Positions 1 to 8,174 of a stretch of 64,000 bases of DNA are shown here, in pieces. The stretch comes from Acinetobacter baretiae. Its GTDB lineage: Bacteria; Pseudomonadota; Gammaproteobacteria; Pseudomonadales; Moraxellaceae. The position numbers and the translations under genes are program-made. The DNA lies in assembly GCF_015627105.1 (NCBI RefSeq), contig NZ_VTDM01000009.1:1-64000 (forward strand). Reading direction: 5' to 3'. The notes beneath the pieces were generated by a model, which saw only the letters and a list, made by a program, of their open reading frames with translations, made no database searches and was not told the origin of the DNA. How positions within the stretch are numbered: position 1 is the stretch's first letter; the number at the start of each line of letters is the position of its first letter.

Positions 1-198
1 CTATTTGAAGCAACGAAATAAGATTGAAACATTGTTTGGTTTGTTGAAAGCTAAATACAACTTAGTGACAAGTAAGGCGAGAAGTGTTCAAGGCTATTTA
101 GCAGGAATTTATGCATCTTTATGTGCGTATCAGGTTTGTCATAAGAATAAGCCGAACATTCGAATCATCGGTGCTTCGGCTTAAACAGGATTCGGGTT
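1..198 (+). mobile_element. Right end of an insertion sequence (IS982-like), truncated by the window
   Basis: The window opens inside a transposase reading frame that stops at 184. Just beyond it, the reverse complement of about 178-198 begins AACCCGAATCCTGTTTAAGC, which looks like an IS terminal repeat of the ACCC type seen in the IS982 family. The other end is outside the window, so neither the terminal repeat nor a target duplication can be confirmed. The exact boundary near 198 is inferred. Confidence 0.45.
2..184 (+). CDS. DDE transposase, C-terminal fragment (IS982-like)
   Basis: Sixty codons remain before the TAA at 182-184; the 5' part lies outside the window. The visible residues include RNKIETLFGLLK, then ARSVQGYLAGIYASL and AYQV. 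This resembles the C-terminal R-x-x-IET-x-F-x-x-L and ARS-x-x-G pattern of IS982 transposases, which move the element by a DDE mechanism. Too little is visible to judge whether the gene is intact or to exclude an IS5- or IS4-type relative. It marks the left edge of the accessory stretch. Confidence 0.5.
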   Translation, partial: YLKQRNKIETLFGLLKAKYNLVTSKARSVQGYLAGIYASLCAYQVCHKNKPNIRIIGASA

Positions 199-236
199 AC
201 TTATTATTTTTTTAAATAAATATTAATATAAAAAAA

Positions 237-376
237 CTTACATTTTTAATTAAATAAATGTACTTTTTTAAATTTATTAATTTACTTTTTTATCATAACT
301 AATTTACGTTTTTTATTTTATAAAATTACCTTTTTATTTTAGTTAATTTACATTTTTAATAAAAAATATTACATTT
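237..376. repeat. Tandem array of seven 22-bp AT-rich iteron-like repeats
   Basis: A TAC trinucleotide followed by a T-run recurs at 239, 261, 283, 305, 327 and 349. That is exactly 22 bp apart each time, and a seventh copy at 370 is out by one base. The unit reads approximately TTTACNTTTTTA followed by an AT-rich half. Direct repeats spaced by two helical turns are typical of protein-binding arrays such as plasmid iterons or transposase-binding sites at Tn7-like ends. There are no spacers, so it is not a CRISPR. The array runs into the 3' end of the orphan HTH gene at 379. Its function is unknown. Confidence 0.75.
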
Positions 377-378
377 TT

Positions 379-738
379 TTAGCCATAGAATCGACCTGCT
401 CTACGACGTAATCCGAGCTGATGAATCGCTTTCACTAATACAGCATAAGAAACTTTATAGCCAAATTTTTTTTCAAATAATGGAACTAAATCACTGATAT
501 TTTGAAATTTTTGTTTATTAATGAAGGTTTTAAATGCATCAAAATCCTTGATATGAGAAGGTGCTCCACGTTTTTTATGACTTTGAGATTGTAGAGATCC
601 TGTTTGTTCTTCAAGTTTTATCCAAGCATCAAGAGTGACTCTAGAAATATTAAATTCTTTACAAACAGCCACCTTATAATCGGTTTTTTTATATTTATCG
701 ATCGCTTTTCTTTTGGTTTCTAAACTATACTTTGCCAT
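379..738 (-). CDS. Orphan IS630-type helix-turn-helix protein
   Basis: This 119-residue protein starts MAKYSLETKRKAIDKYKK and has a helix-turn-helix near residues 20-42 (VAVCKEFNISRVTLDAWIKL). A basic linker follows (KKRGAPS), then a second helical region to residue 110. The layout matches the N-terminal DNA-binding domain (orfA-like part) of IS630/Tc1 transposases, COG3415-like. No DDE catalytic orf follows: downstream in its direction come only the 22-bp repeats and then a different IS. It may be a transposase remnant or a free-standing DNA-binding protein, possibly acting on the adjacent repeats, which is inference. The ATG start has AT-rich sequence upstream and no strong Shine-Dalgarno. 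Confidence 0.7.
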   Translation of the reverse strand: MAKYSLETKRKAIDKYKKTDYKVAVCKEFNISRVTLDAWIKLEEQTGSLQSQSHKKRGAPSHIKDFDAFKTFINKQKFQNISDLVPLFEKKFGYKVSYAVLVKAIHQLGLRRRAGRFYG

Positions 739-824
739 ATTAAATCCATAAATAAGAAAATTATATTATATGGCATATTTTATGCAAGTTAATAAAAAGT
801 GTTTATAATTTGAAGTGAAGTGTA

Positions 825-2144
825 ATGGAAAAAACCTCTAAAGGATTGTCGTTGTGGCAAGTGGTTGCTATTGGCATTGCATATATGACACCGATGACTG
901 TATTTGATACCTTTGGGATCGTATCAGGTACAACACAAGGTCATGTACCGTTAGCTTACTTGTTTGCCATGGTTGCGATGTTATTGACTGCATTTAGTTA
1001 TGCACGTTTTAGTCGAGTTACTGAAAAATCAGGATCTGCATATACCTACACAGCGGATAGTTGTGGAGCATCTGTCGGTTTCTTTATCGGATGGTGTACG
1101 TTACTCGATTATTTACTGCTTCCATTAATTAATGCACTTTTATGTGGTATCTATTTATCTGCTTTATTTCCGAATTTACCTTATTGGTTTTGGGTCATGT
1201 TATCTGCAAGTTTTGTCACTTTTATTAATTGTTTTAGAGTCAAATTATTAGCGAATTTAAGTTTAATTTTTGTAGTTGCACCCATTGTTCTGATGTTTGT
1301 TTTTATTTATTTGGTGATTATTGGCGTTGGAAAATCACCTGATTATCATACAGTATGGACATTAAACCCTTTGTTTAATCAGCATACAGAGCTTTTACCC
1401 TTAATTGCAGGTGCATCTATTTTATGCTTTTCTTTTTTAGGCTTTGATGCAGTCACGACATTAGCGCATGAAACACATAATCCTAAAGTGAATATTCCTA
1501 AAGCAATTATTTTAACCACATTGATTGGCGGTTTTATTTTTTTTACTGCGTCATGGTTTATTCAATTGTATTTTCCAAGTAATCGATTATTTAAAAACCC
1601 TGATGAAGCATTACCTGAGATTGTACTGATTGTTGGTGGTGCCTTGTTTCAATCGGTATTTTTAGTGGGGCAAATTATGAATACTGTTGCATCAGGTTTA
1701 GCCAGCCATGCAAGTGCATCGCGTCTACTCTTTATTATGGGTAAAGATGGTATTTTTAATCAAAAAACGTTTGGTCATATGAGTAAAAAATGGGGCACAC
1801 CTGTATTTTCCACCATTTTTGTGGGTGTGGTGTCTTTGGCTGCAATGTTTTTAAATCTTGCACAAGTGGTGAGCTTAATTAGTTTTGGTGCTTTGATTGC
1901 TTTTACCGCTGTAAATTTTTCAGTTTTTATGCGTTTTTATATTAAAGAACAGCAAAAAAATGGCATAAAAAATATGTTTCTGAATCTTATTTTACCCCTA
2001 GTGTCTGTTCTAGCGATCGCTTGCTTATGGTTTAACCTAGATCGCGAAGCTATGGTTTTTGGTGGGTTATGGTTTGCAGTGGGCGTAATTTTCTTTGTGT
2101 ATAAGAAGTTGAAAAAGCAAGCATTACATATTAGTGGCGTATAA
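825..2144 (+). CDS. puuP: Putrescine importer, APC family (PuuP-like)
   Basis: This 439-residue polytopic membrane protein of the APC superfamily closely resembles Escherichia coli PuuP over its whole length. Shared blocks include LWQVV near residue 10, TPMTVFDTFGIVSG at 22-35, GSAYTY near 70 and SFLGFDAVTTL at 203-213. About twelve membrane segments can be traced. PuuP imports putrescine by proton symport at the inner membrane. The next gene begins about 22 bases after the stop and encodes a PuuB-type oxidase, so the two probably form an operon for uptake and oxidation of putrescine or a related amine. No puuA, puuC or puuD is present here. A -10-like TATAAT lies at about 804. Confidence 0.85.
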   Translation: MEKTSKGLSLWQVVAIGIAYMTPMTVFDTFGIVSGTTQGHVPLAYLFAMVAMLLTAFSYARFSRVTEKSGSAYTYTADSCGASVGFFIGWCTLLDYLLLPLINALLCGIYLSALFPNLPYWFWVMLSASFVTFINCFRVKLLANLSLIFVVAPIVLMFVFIYLVIIGVGKSPDYHTVWTLNPLFNQHTELLPLIAGASILCFSFLGFDAVTTLAHETHNPKVNIPKAIILTTLIGGFIFFTASWFIQLYFPSNRLFKNPDEALPEIVLIVGGALFQSVFLVGQIMNTVASGLASHASASRLLFIMGKDGIFNQKTFGHMSKKWGTPVFSTIFVGVVSLAAMFLNLAQVVSLISFGALIAFTAVNFSVFMRFYIKEQQKNGIKNMFLNLILPLVSVLAIACLWFNLDREAMVFGGLWFAVGVIFFVYKKLKKQALHISGV

Positions 2145-2166
2145 GGATAGTTTTGGAGTAATGATG

Positions 2167-3573
2167 ATGAGTAAGCCTGTAATTTTAGAAGATGTTGAAT
2201 TTAAACGAAGTCAGAATACATTAAATAGTGCAGATTGGAATTGGAGTTCAAAGCATTATGCAAATCATGATATTCCTGCTAACTACTATGAAAGCTCTCT
2301 TGCATCGTGGTTGTCATTTGATGCACTGAATAAAGATCTAACGTGTGATGTCGTTGTGATTGGTGCCGGTTTATTGGGTGCTTCTGCAGCATTACATTTA
2401 GCAGAGCAAGGGCTTGAAGTTGTATTGGTAGATAAAGATCGTATTGGTAGTGCAGCATCTGGTCGTAATGGTGGTCAGCTTACACCGGGGCTTGCTCGCT
2501 GGGAAGCGGAAGATATGATTCATCATTTTAGCCATGAAGAGGCAAAAAAAATATGGCAATTTACCGCGATTGAGTCGATGCAACTGATTGATGATATTGC
2601 TGATAAGTATGGGCTTCATTTGGCGCGAAGTTATGGTCATATTACTGCAGCTGTACATCCTGGGCATATTTCATCATTAACTAAAGGTGCGAATGCTCGT
2701 GTATTATTAGGAGATACCAATACTCACATAGTGAGTAAAAAAGAGCTTTTAGATTATGTCGTATCAGAAACATATCATGGTGGATTAATCGATAGATTAG
2801 GCGGGCAAATACATCCATTGGCATTAAATCGTGGTTTGGTACATGGGTTTTTAAAAAATAATGGTAGTGTGTATGAAAACACAACCGTGACATCTATCCA
2901 TGAACAGAATGATTGTACATATGTAAATACAACTGAGGGCACAATCAAAGCTAAAAAAGCCGTAGTGATGGCTGTACATCATTCTTCTTTTCAGCTTTTA
3001 GAAAATAGCCCTAATACAACAATTCCATTTTTCACCTATGTGGGAGTAACGAAGCCTTTAGATGTAGATCTAGAGCAAATTCTACCCAAAAAATATCCTG
3101 TTTATGATACCCAATTACAAATTGATTATTACCGAGGAGTATCAAAAAATCGCTTGTTATTTGGTGGACAAGGTACAGGTTCGTGTTGGAATCCAGAAAA
3201 AACATCAGCATATTTACTTGGGCGTATCGCTCATGTTTTTCCAGATCTTAAAGCAACTTCATTTGATTTTGTATGGAGTGGTAAAACTGATTTAACGGTG
3301 AATGGTGCGGTAGATAGTCGAAAAAGTACTGCAAAAGCCCCTGTTTATGCTGTACATGGTTGGAGTGGGCATGGTGTTGCTCAAACGGTACGCATTGGTA
3401 AAGCAATTGCTGATGATGTATTTGGTTATAACCAAGATTATGATCGATTAACTCAAATTGAACATAAAAATATTCCATTGGGTCGGATGTTTGCACCTTT
3501 AGCTATTCCTTTAGCAAAATGTTTATACAGTGCGCAAATTGCTTTACAACCAGGAAAAATGATTTCTTTTTGA
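2167..3573 (+). CDS. puuB: FAD-dependent amine oxidase, gamma-glutamylputrescine oxidase-like (PuuB/DAO family)
   Basis: The 468-residue protein has an N-terminal dinucleotide-binding fold (VVVIGAGLLGASAALHLAE, about 63-80) ending in the acidic residue of VLVDKD. It then shows the DAO-family GSAASGRNGGQ block and, near the C terminus, a GWSGHGV flavin-binding segment. It aligns in layout with E. coli PuuB, which oxidises gamma-glutamylputrescine with release of ammonia and hydrogen peroxide. With no puuA ligase nearby, the true substrate could be another amine. Three in-frame ATGs lie in a row; the GGAG at 2155-2158 is best spaced for the third at 2167. The N terminus is about 45 residues longer than in PuuB. 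Confidence 0.8.
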   Translation: MSKPVILEDVEFKRSQNTLNSADWNWSSKHYANHDIPANYYESSLASWLSFDALNKDLTCDVVVIGAGLLGASAALHLAEQGLEVVLVDKDRIGSAASGRNGGQLTPGLARWEAEDMIHHFSHEEAKKIWQFTAIESMQLIDDIADKYGLHLARSYGHITAAVHPGHISSLTKGANARVLLGDTNTHIVSKKELLDYVVSETYHGGLIDRLGGQIHPLALNRGLVHGFLKNNGSVYENTTVTSIHEQNDCTYVNTTEGTIKAKKAVVMAVHHSSFQLLENSPNTTIPFFTYVGVTKPLDVDLEQILPKKYPVYDTQLQIDYYRGVSKNRLLFGGQGTGSCWNPEKTSAYLLGRIAHVFPDLKATSFDFVWSGKTDLTVNGAVDSRKSTAKAPVYAVHGWSGHGVAQTVRIGKAIADDVFGYNQDYDRLTQIEHKNIPLGRMFAPLAIPLAKCLYSAQIALQPGKMISF

Positions 3574-3603
3574 TCGATATTGTGTGGTACAGATGAAAAT
3601 ATT

Positions 3604-3653
3604 CACGCTATATAGAGTCTTGCAGAATGCAACATATGCCGATATATAGCGTG
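3604..3653. other. Fifty-base two-tier inverted repeat between puuB and the TauE/SafE gene
   Basis: CACGCTATATA at 3604-3614 is perfectly complemented by TATATAGCGTG at 3643-3653. The intervening segment contains a second small hairpin, TTGCA-GAA-TGCAA, at 3620-3632. No T-run follows, so it is not a standard terminator. It may be an RNA structure upstream of the next gene or a palindromic operator. Confidence 0.6.
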
Positions 3654-3693
3654 TGATGAGATCTGGTATTGATTTTGCTGTACTGGAGGACTT

Positions 3694-4524
3694 TTGCAAA
3701 ATAGAACAGATCGTATGGAAATCATCATATATTTTTTAATAGGTGGGATTGCTGGTTTTACAGCAGGTTTATTTGGGGTTGGCGGTGGTTTAATTATTGT
3801 TCCTATTTTATATATTGTGTTTCAACAACAAGGATATCCTATAGATACAGTAATGCATCTTGCATTAGGCACATCTTTGGCAACTATTCTTATTACCTCA
3901 ATCAGTTCAATTTTAGCGCATCATAAAAAACAAGCTGTACTTTGGCCAGTGGTGAAAAATTTAAGTTTTGGATTATGTACAGGATCTTTTTTAGGTGCTG
4001 GTATTGCAGGCATACTATCGGGGTTTATTTTACAATTTTTGGTGGGATTATTTGCATTATTTATTGCTTACAGTATGTTTAATCATCGAAAAATAAATGT
4101 TGATACGAATAAAACATTGCCTTCAAAACAAAATCAATGGACTGCTGGAGCATTGATTGGTATAGCATCTGCCATCTTTGGTATTGGTGGAGGTTCTTTA
4201 ACGGTACCTTATTTAAATAGATGTGGTGTTGTGATGCAAAAAGCGGTTGCCACTTCTGCTGCGTGTGGTTTTCCGATTGCTTTAGCAGGTGCTTTAGGTT
4301 TTATGTGGTTTGGTCAAAATCAAGCAATAAATTTACCACATACGTTGGGATATGTGCATATTTATGCTTTTTTAGGTATCAGTAGTATGAGTTTTTTATC
4401 GGCAAAATTGGGGGCTAAGATTGCACATCAATTATCACCACAGCGACTTAAAATAAGTTTTGGTTTTTTATTACTAACGATTGGGATTTACTTTATTGTC
4501 CAAGCTGGACGAGGGTTTTTTTAA
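3694..4524 (+). CDS. TauE/SafE (TSUP) family permease
   Basis: This 276-residue membrane protein has the two homologous halves typical of TSUP anion exporters. Each half carries a glycine-rich GxFGxGGG-type segment: AGLFGVGGGLIIVP in the first and IFGIGGGSLTVPY in the second. The family moves sulfite, sulfoacetate, taurine or other organic anions across the inner membrane; the substrate here cannot be read from sequence. The start is probably the TTG at 3694, because GGAGGA at 3685-3690 is placed for it, whereas the first ATG (3715) is 24 bases away. It sits between an amine oxidase and an acetate-type symporter. Confidence 0.8.
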   Translation: MQNRTDRMEIIIYFLIGGIAGFTAGLFGVGGGLIIVPILYIVFQQQGYPIDTVMHLALGTSLATILITSISSILAHHKKQAVLWPVVKNLSFGLCTGSFLGAGIAGILSGFILQFLVGLFALFIAYSMFNHRKINVDTNKTLPSKQNQWTAGALIGIASAIFGIGGGSLTVPYLNRCGVVMQKAVATSAACGFPIALAGALGFMWFGQNQAINLPHTLGYVHIYAFLGISSMSFLSAKLGAKIAHQLSPQRLKISFGFLLLTIGIYFIVQAGRGFF

Positions 4525-4587
4525 CCTACTGTTGATTTAAGAATCCATATTTTTTCCAAACATATATTTATTTTATTTGAATTTATC

Positions 4588-4616
4588 ATAGGGCATTGAA
4601 AAATGCCCTATTTTTT
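4588..4616 (+). terminator. Rho-independent terminator after the TSUP gene
   Basis: A perfect 10-bp stem (ATAGGGCATT / AATGCCCTAT) with a GAAA loop is followed by a run of six T. It separates the puuP-puuB-TSUP block from the DUF485-actP block. The remaining 198 bases to 4814 contain no convincing gene. Confidence 0.9.
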
Positions 4617-4814
4617 ATTGTACAGAATAAGTGCATTTTCTTTAAAAATGTTTCTTTCTAGCTCAGGCATTTTTGCAACATCCTTTGAGAAAACTTGGCT
4701 TTTACAGACAAATTTACTTCAGTAGACTCACTCTTACCGCAATATTTATTATTGTTTTTAAGTTTTTGATTCGTTCGCATAACGTTTGTTGGGGTGTATT
4801 GTCTAGGAGTGATT

Positions 4815-5126
4815 ATGAATCAGGCACATGCATGGGATCGTATTTATGCAGATCCTCAGTTTAATCAATTGGTAATTAAACGACGTAAAGTCACTATTAA
4901 ATTATTTTGTATTTCCATGTTGTTTTTTTTCGCTATTCCTTTTTTTTCTGTTGTATCTCCCAGTTTTTTACGTATTCAACTCATGGGTTCGATAAATGTT
5001 GGGCTCTTGCTAGTGATTGCTCAATATCTAGTTGGTGGATTAGTCGCATGGCGCTATGTGGTTGAATTGAAAAAAATTGATGAAATGTCACATCAATTAA
5101 TTTCGACCTATGCTGATCATAGCTAG
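4815..5126 (+). CDS. yjcH: DUF485 inner-membrane protein (YjcH-like)
   Basis: The 103-residue protein has two hydrophobic segments (about 30-52 and 63-85) and the DUF485 signature of an N-terminal amphipathic region with WDRIYADPQF. These proteins are nearly always encoded just upstream of ActP-type acetate symporters, as here, and may assist them. The ATG at 4815 has AGGAG at 4805-4809. A longer in-frame reading exists upstream, but without a ribosome binding site. Symbol by analogy with E. coli yjcH. Confidence 0.8.
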   Translation: MNQAHAWDRIYADPQFNQLVIKRRKVTIKLFCISMLFFFAIPFFSVVSPSFLRIQLMGSINVGLLLVIAQYLVGGLVAWRYVVELKKIDEMSHQLISTYADHS

Positions 5127-5134
5127 CATTTTTT

Positions 5135-7045
5135 ATGTCTTATTTATACGGTTGTATTATGAATTATTTAAACATCAACGTACGTCGTATATTGAGCATT
5201 TTGAGCATCAGCTTAATCAGCCAATGTACTTTTGCACAATCTACTTTAGTGTCTGATAGTAGTCGTAATTTCACTTTTTTTATTTTTGCATTGTTATTTA
5301 TTTTAACCTTTGTGGTTATTTATTTGGCCGCAAAAAAAAATACAACGACAGGTGATTTCTATACGGGAGGGGGTGCAATTTCAGGACGCACCAATGGTAT
5401 TGCAATTGCAGGTGATTATTTATCAGCAGCAGCTTTTTTAGGTGTTTCAGGTTTAATTGCATTATATGGACTCGATGGCAGTATTTATTTGGTCGGTTTT
5501 TTTGTTTCATTTATTCCTGTCTTGCTTTTGGTGGCTGAACCTTGTCGTAATTTAGGAAAATATACGCTAGGTGATATTTTATCATTAAGAAATCACTTTA
5601 GATCGACCAAGTTTGTTGTGGCCATTTCAAGTATTTTAGTGGCTTTGTTTTATATGGTTCCACAAATTGTAGGTGGTGCTGTCATTATTAAAGCATTAAT
5701 TGGTATTCCATACGAAACATCTGTGGTGGTTGTCGGTGTTTTGATGCTGAGTTATGTATTATTTGGTGGAATGCGAGCTACCACAGCTATACAGTTGTTT
5801 AAAGCAATTGTTCTGATTTCATTTTGTTTTTTACTGGTGATTTTAACGTGGATACCCTATGGATTTAATATTCACGGATTTTTTCAATCTGTTACAAATA
5901 GCCCGTTTATTCAGCAACATGTGTTATCTCTTTTAGGTAATTCATCTACTTTATCTGCAACAGAAGCGGGTCAGCGTTTTTTAGAACCAGGATTATATTT
6001 AAAAAGTCCTTTAGAGCAATTTTCTTTAAGTCTTGCGCTGGTGTTAGGTACAGCAGCCATGCCTCATATTTTAATGCGATTTTTTACGGTTGCTAATGCA
6101 CAAGGTGCAAGATCATCTGCATTATGGGCCATGCTTGCGATTGGCGTGTGCCACTTATTTATTATTGTGATTGGTTTTTCAGCTGCTTTAAATATAGGCC
6201 CATTTGCCATTTCTCAAATTGACAAAGGCGGTAATCTTGCAGCACCGATGCTTGCTCAATTTTTAGGGGGTGGTGCTGACAGTATGACTGGTAATTTTTT
6301 ACTGGCCTTAGTTGCTGCCGTTTCTTTTGCAACGATTGTTGCTGTGGTTGCAGGTTTAACACTTGCAGCAGCATCATCTTTGGCACACGATGTATATGTT
6401 GGTGCAATTAAAAATGGTCAAGCTACTGAGCATGAACAAAAAAATGCTGCTCGAATCGCCACAATTATTATGGTGCTCATTGCCATTGGTGTTGGAATTT
6501 TAGCGAAAGGTCAAAATGTTGCACATTTGGTTGGATTGGGTTATGCCGTTGCAGCTTCTGCAAATTTACCTGCATTACTCATGACATTATATTGGAAAAA
6601 ATGCAGTACCGCTGGTGTGCTTGCAGGTGTTATTGGTGGAACGATACTGTCTATTGGTTTGGTCTTAATTTCACCAAATATGACCTATCCAATATTACAA
6701 AAAGAAGCGGCTATAGCCACAGTAAAAACTTTAGATACAAAACTCAATCAAGTTAAAGACGGGACGTTGCAAGCCTCTGATCGTGAGCTCATAGAGTGGA
6801 AAAAAACACGTGATATTGCAGTAGATAAAATCATTCATACACCAGATCAAGCAACAAGCCTTGTAGGGTTAGAAAAACCACTGATGAATTTAAAGAATCC
6901 AGGCATTATTTCCATTCCTGTGGGTTTTTTATTGGTCATTATTTTTTCATTGTTGTTTCCAAGTCGTTATTCACAACAGTCGTGGACAGAGTTTTCTGTG
7001 CGTAGAGAGTCGGGACTAGGTGTACATAAACCTGTCAATCATTAA
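5135..7045 (+). CDS. actP: Cation/acetate symporter, SSS family (ActP-like)
   Basis: A sodium:solute symporter of about 636 residues. Sequences shared with E. coli ActP include GLAIAGDY-like NGIAIAGDYLSAAAFLGVSGL, MYVLFGGM-like SYVLFGGM, the MPHILMRFFTV stretch and FATIVAVVAGLTLA. ActP imports acetate and other short carboxylates. An N-terminal signal-like segment ends near CTFAQS. It is longer than E. coli ActP (549), mainly because of a charged stretch of about 60 residues (6710-6900) between the last two membrane segments. A start at the ATG 5159 would remove eight residues and give a cleaner signal sequence; neither start has a clear Shine-Dalgarno. No acetyl-CoA synthetase gene is adjacent. 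Confidence 0.85.
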   Translation: MSYLYGCIMNYLNINVRRILSILSISLISQCTFAQSTLVSDSSRNFTFFIFALLFILTFVVIYLAAKKNTTTGDFYTGGGAISGRTNGIAIAGDYLSAAAFLGVSGLIALYGLDGSIYLVGFFVSFIPVLLLVAEPCRNLGKYTLGDILSLRNHFRSTKFVVAISSILVALFYMVPQIVGGAVIIKALIGIPYETSVVVVGVLMLSYVLFGGMRATTAIQLFKAIVLISFCFLLVILTWIPYGFNIHGFFQSVTNSPFIQQHVLSLLGNSSTLSATEAGQRFLEPGLYLKSPLEQFSLSLALVLGTAAMPHILMRFFTVANAQGARSSALWAMLAIGVCHLFIIVIGFSAALNIGPFAISQIDKGGNLAAPMLAQFLGGGADSMTGNFLLALVAAVSFATIVAVVAGLTLAAASSLAHDVYVGAIKNGQATEHEQKNAARIATIIMVLIAIGVGILAKGQNVAHLVGLGYAVAASANLPALLMTLYWKKCSTAGVLAGVIGGTILSIGLVLISPNMTYPILQKEAAIATVKTLDTKLNQVKDGTLQASDRELIEWKKTRDIAVDKIIHTPDQATSLVGLEKPLMNLKNPGIISIPVGFLLVIIFSLLFPSRYSQQSWTEFSVRRESGLGVHKPVNH

Positions 7046-7110
7046 ATATCAGATCGTGAGTAAGGTCGAATGAACTTTACTCAGTGTCATTGAATATAGA
7101 GTATTTTAAG

Positions 7111-8148
7111 ATGAGCAAACTACCTGTTACTAAAGTTGCTGCTGCTCACGTAGCACCTGTATATATGAATAAATCGGCAACGGTTCAAAAGGCTTTAGCG
7201 ATTATTGATGAAGCTGCAAAAAATGGCGCAGAATTGGTGGTTTTTCCAGAATCATTTATACCCGGATTTCCAGTTTGGGCTGCATTATGGGCACCGATTT
7301 ATAATCATGAGTGGTTTAAAATCATGGTAGAAAATAGTGTATTAATCAATGGTCCAGAAATCTGTGCCATTCGTGCAGCAGCAAAACGTCATGGCATATT
7401 TATTTCTTTAGGGTTTAGTGAGGCTACAGAGGTGAGCGTTGGTTGTATTTGGAACAGCAATATTATGATTGGTGATGATGGTGAAATACTAAATCATCAT
7501 CGTAAATTAGTCCCCACATTTTATGAAAAAATGGTATGGGCTGCCGGTGATGGAAAAGGATTACAGGTTGTAGATACAAGAATCGGAAAAATTGGTGCGC
7601 TTATTTGCGGTGAAAATACCAATCCGTTAGCTAAATATGCTTTAGCTGCTCAAGGGGAGCAAATTCATATTTCAGCATGGCCTGCAATTTGGCCGACCCG
7701 AAAACCCGGAGTACATAACTTTAACAATTTAGAAGCCAATCGTATTCGTGCAAGTAGTCATTGTTTTGAAGCAAAAGTATTTGGCATTATTAGTGCAGGA
7801 TTTATGGATCAAACAATGATTGATTGTTTATCAAAAGATGCAGATCAAGATGCGTTAGAGGTCATTTTAAATACCCCTAGAGCAGCTACACAGTTTATTA
7901 CACCAACAGGTGAAGTGATTGGTGATACATTACAAAACGAAGAAGGGATTGCTTATGCAACGTTTGATTTAAATGCGTGTATAGAACCTAAACAATATCA
8001 TGATATTGTCGGTTATTATAATCGGTACGATGTATTTGATTTGGCAATCACACGTAAACGTGATGTTCCTGCACGGTTTGTAGATGATATATCTCAGGCG
8101 AAAATAGGCTGTACTGAGTTTGATCAAAAACTTATTAGTGATGAATGA
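7111..8148 (+). CDS. Nitrilase (carbon-nitrogen hydrolase; aliphatic/arylacetonitrilase type)
   Basis: This 345-residue enzyme of the nitrilase superfamily shows the complete catalytic triad, numbering from the ATG at 7111: Glu47 in FPES, Lys132 in HRKLVPT and Cys166 in LICGENTNPLAKYAL. The CGENTNPLA context and the SAWPAIWP block are those of true nitrilases (EC 3.5.5.1), which convert nitriles to carboxylic acid and ammonia, rather than amidases. Nitrilases form spiral oligomers in the cytoplasm. An in-frame GTG nine codons upstream is less likely than the ATG. The upstream acid symporter and downstream LysR gene suggest an inducible catabolic role, perhaps providing acid and nitrogen. Substrate class cannot be settled by eye. 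Confidence 0.88.
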   Translation: MSKLPVTKVAAAHVAPVYMNKSATVQKALAIIDEAAKNGAELVVFPESFIPGFPVWAALWAPIYNHEWFKIMVENSVLINGPEICAIRAAAKRHGIFISLGFSEATEVSVGCIWNSNIMIGDDGEILNHHRKLVPTFYEKMVWAAGDGKGLQVVDTRIGKIGALICGENTNPLAKYALAAQGEQIHISAWPAIWPTRKPGVHNFNNLEANRIRASSHCFEAKVFGIISAGFMDQTMIDCLSKDADQDALEVILNTPRAATQFITPTGEVIGDTLQNEEGIAYATFDLNACIEPKQYHDIVGYYNRYDVFDLAITRKRDVPARFVDDISQAKIGCTEFDQKLISDE

Positions 8149-8174
8149 TCAAAAACGGATTCACTCATCAAGTA

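Noticed and set aside
237..376. Possible CRISPR array
   Set aside because: The period is only 22 bp, the repeats are contiguous and degenerate with no unique spacers, and no cas genes are nearby.
4673..4864. Short frame before the DUF485 gene
   Set aside because: It overlaps the well supported DUF485 start in another frame and lacks a ribosome binding site.
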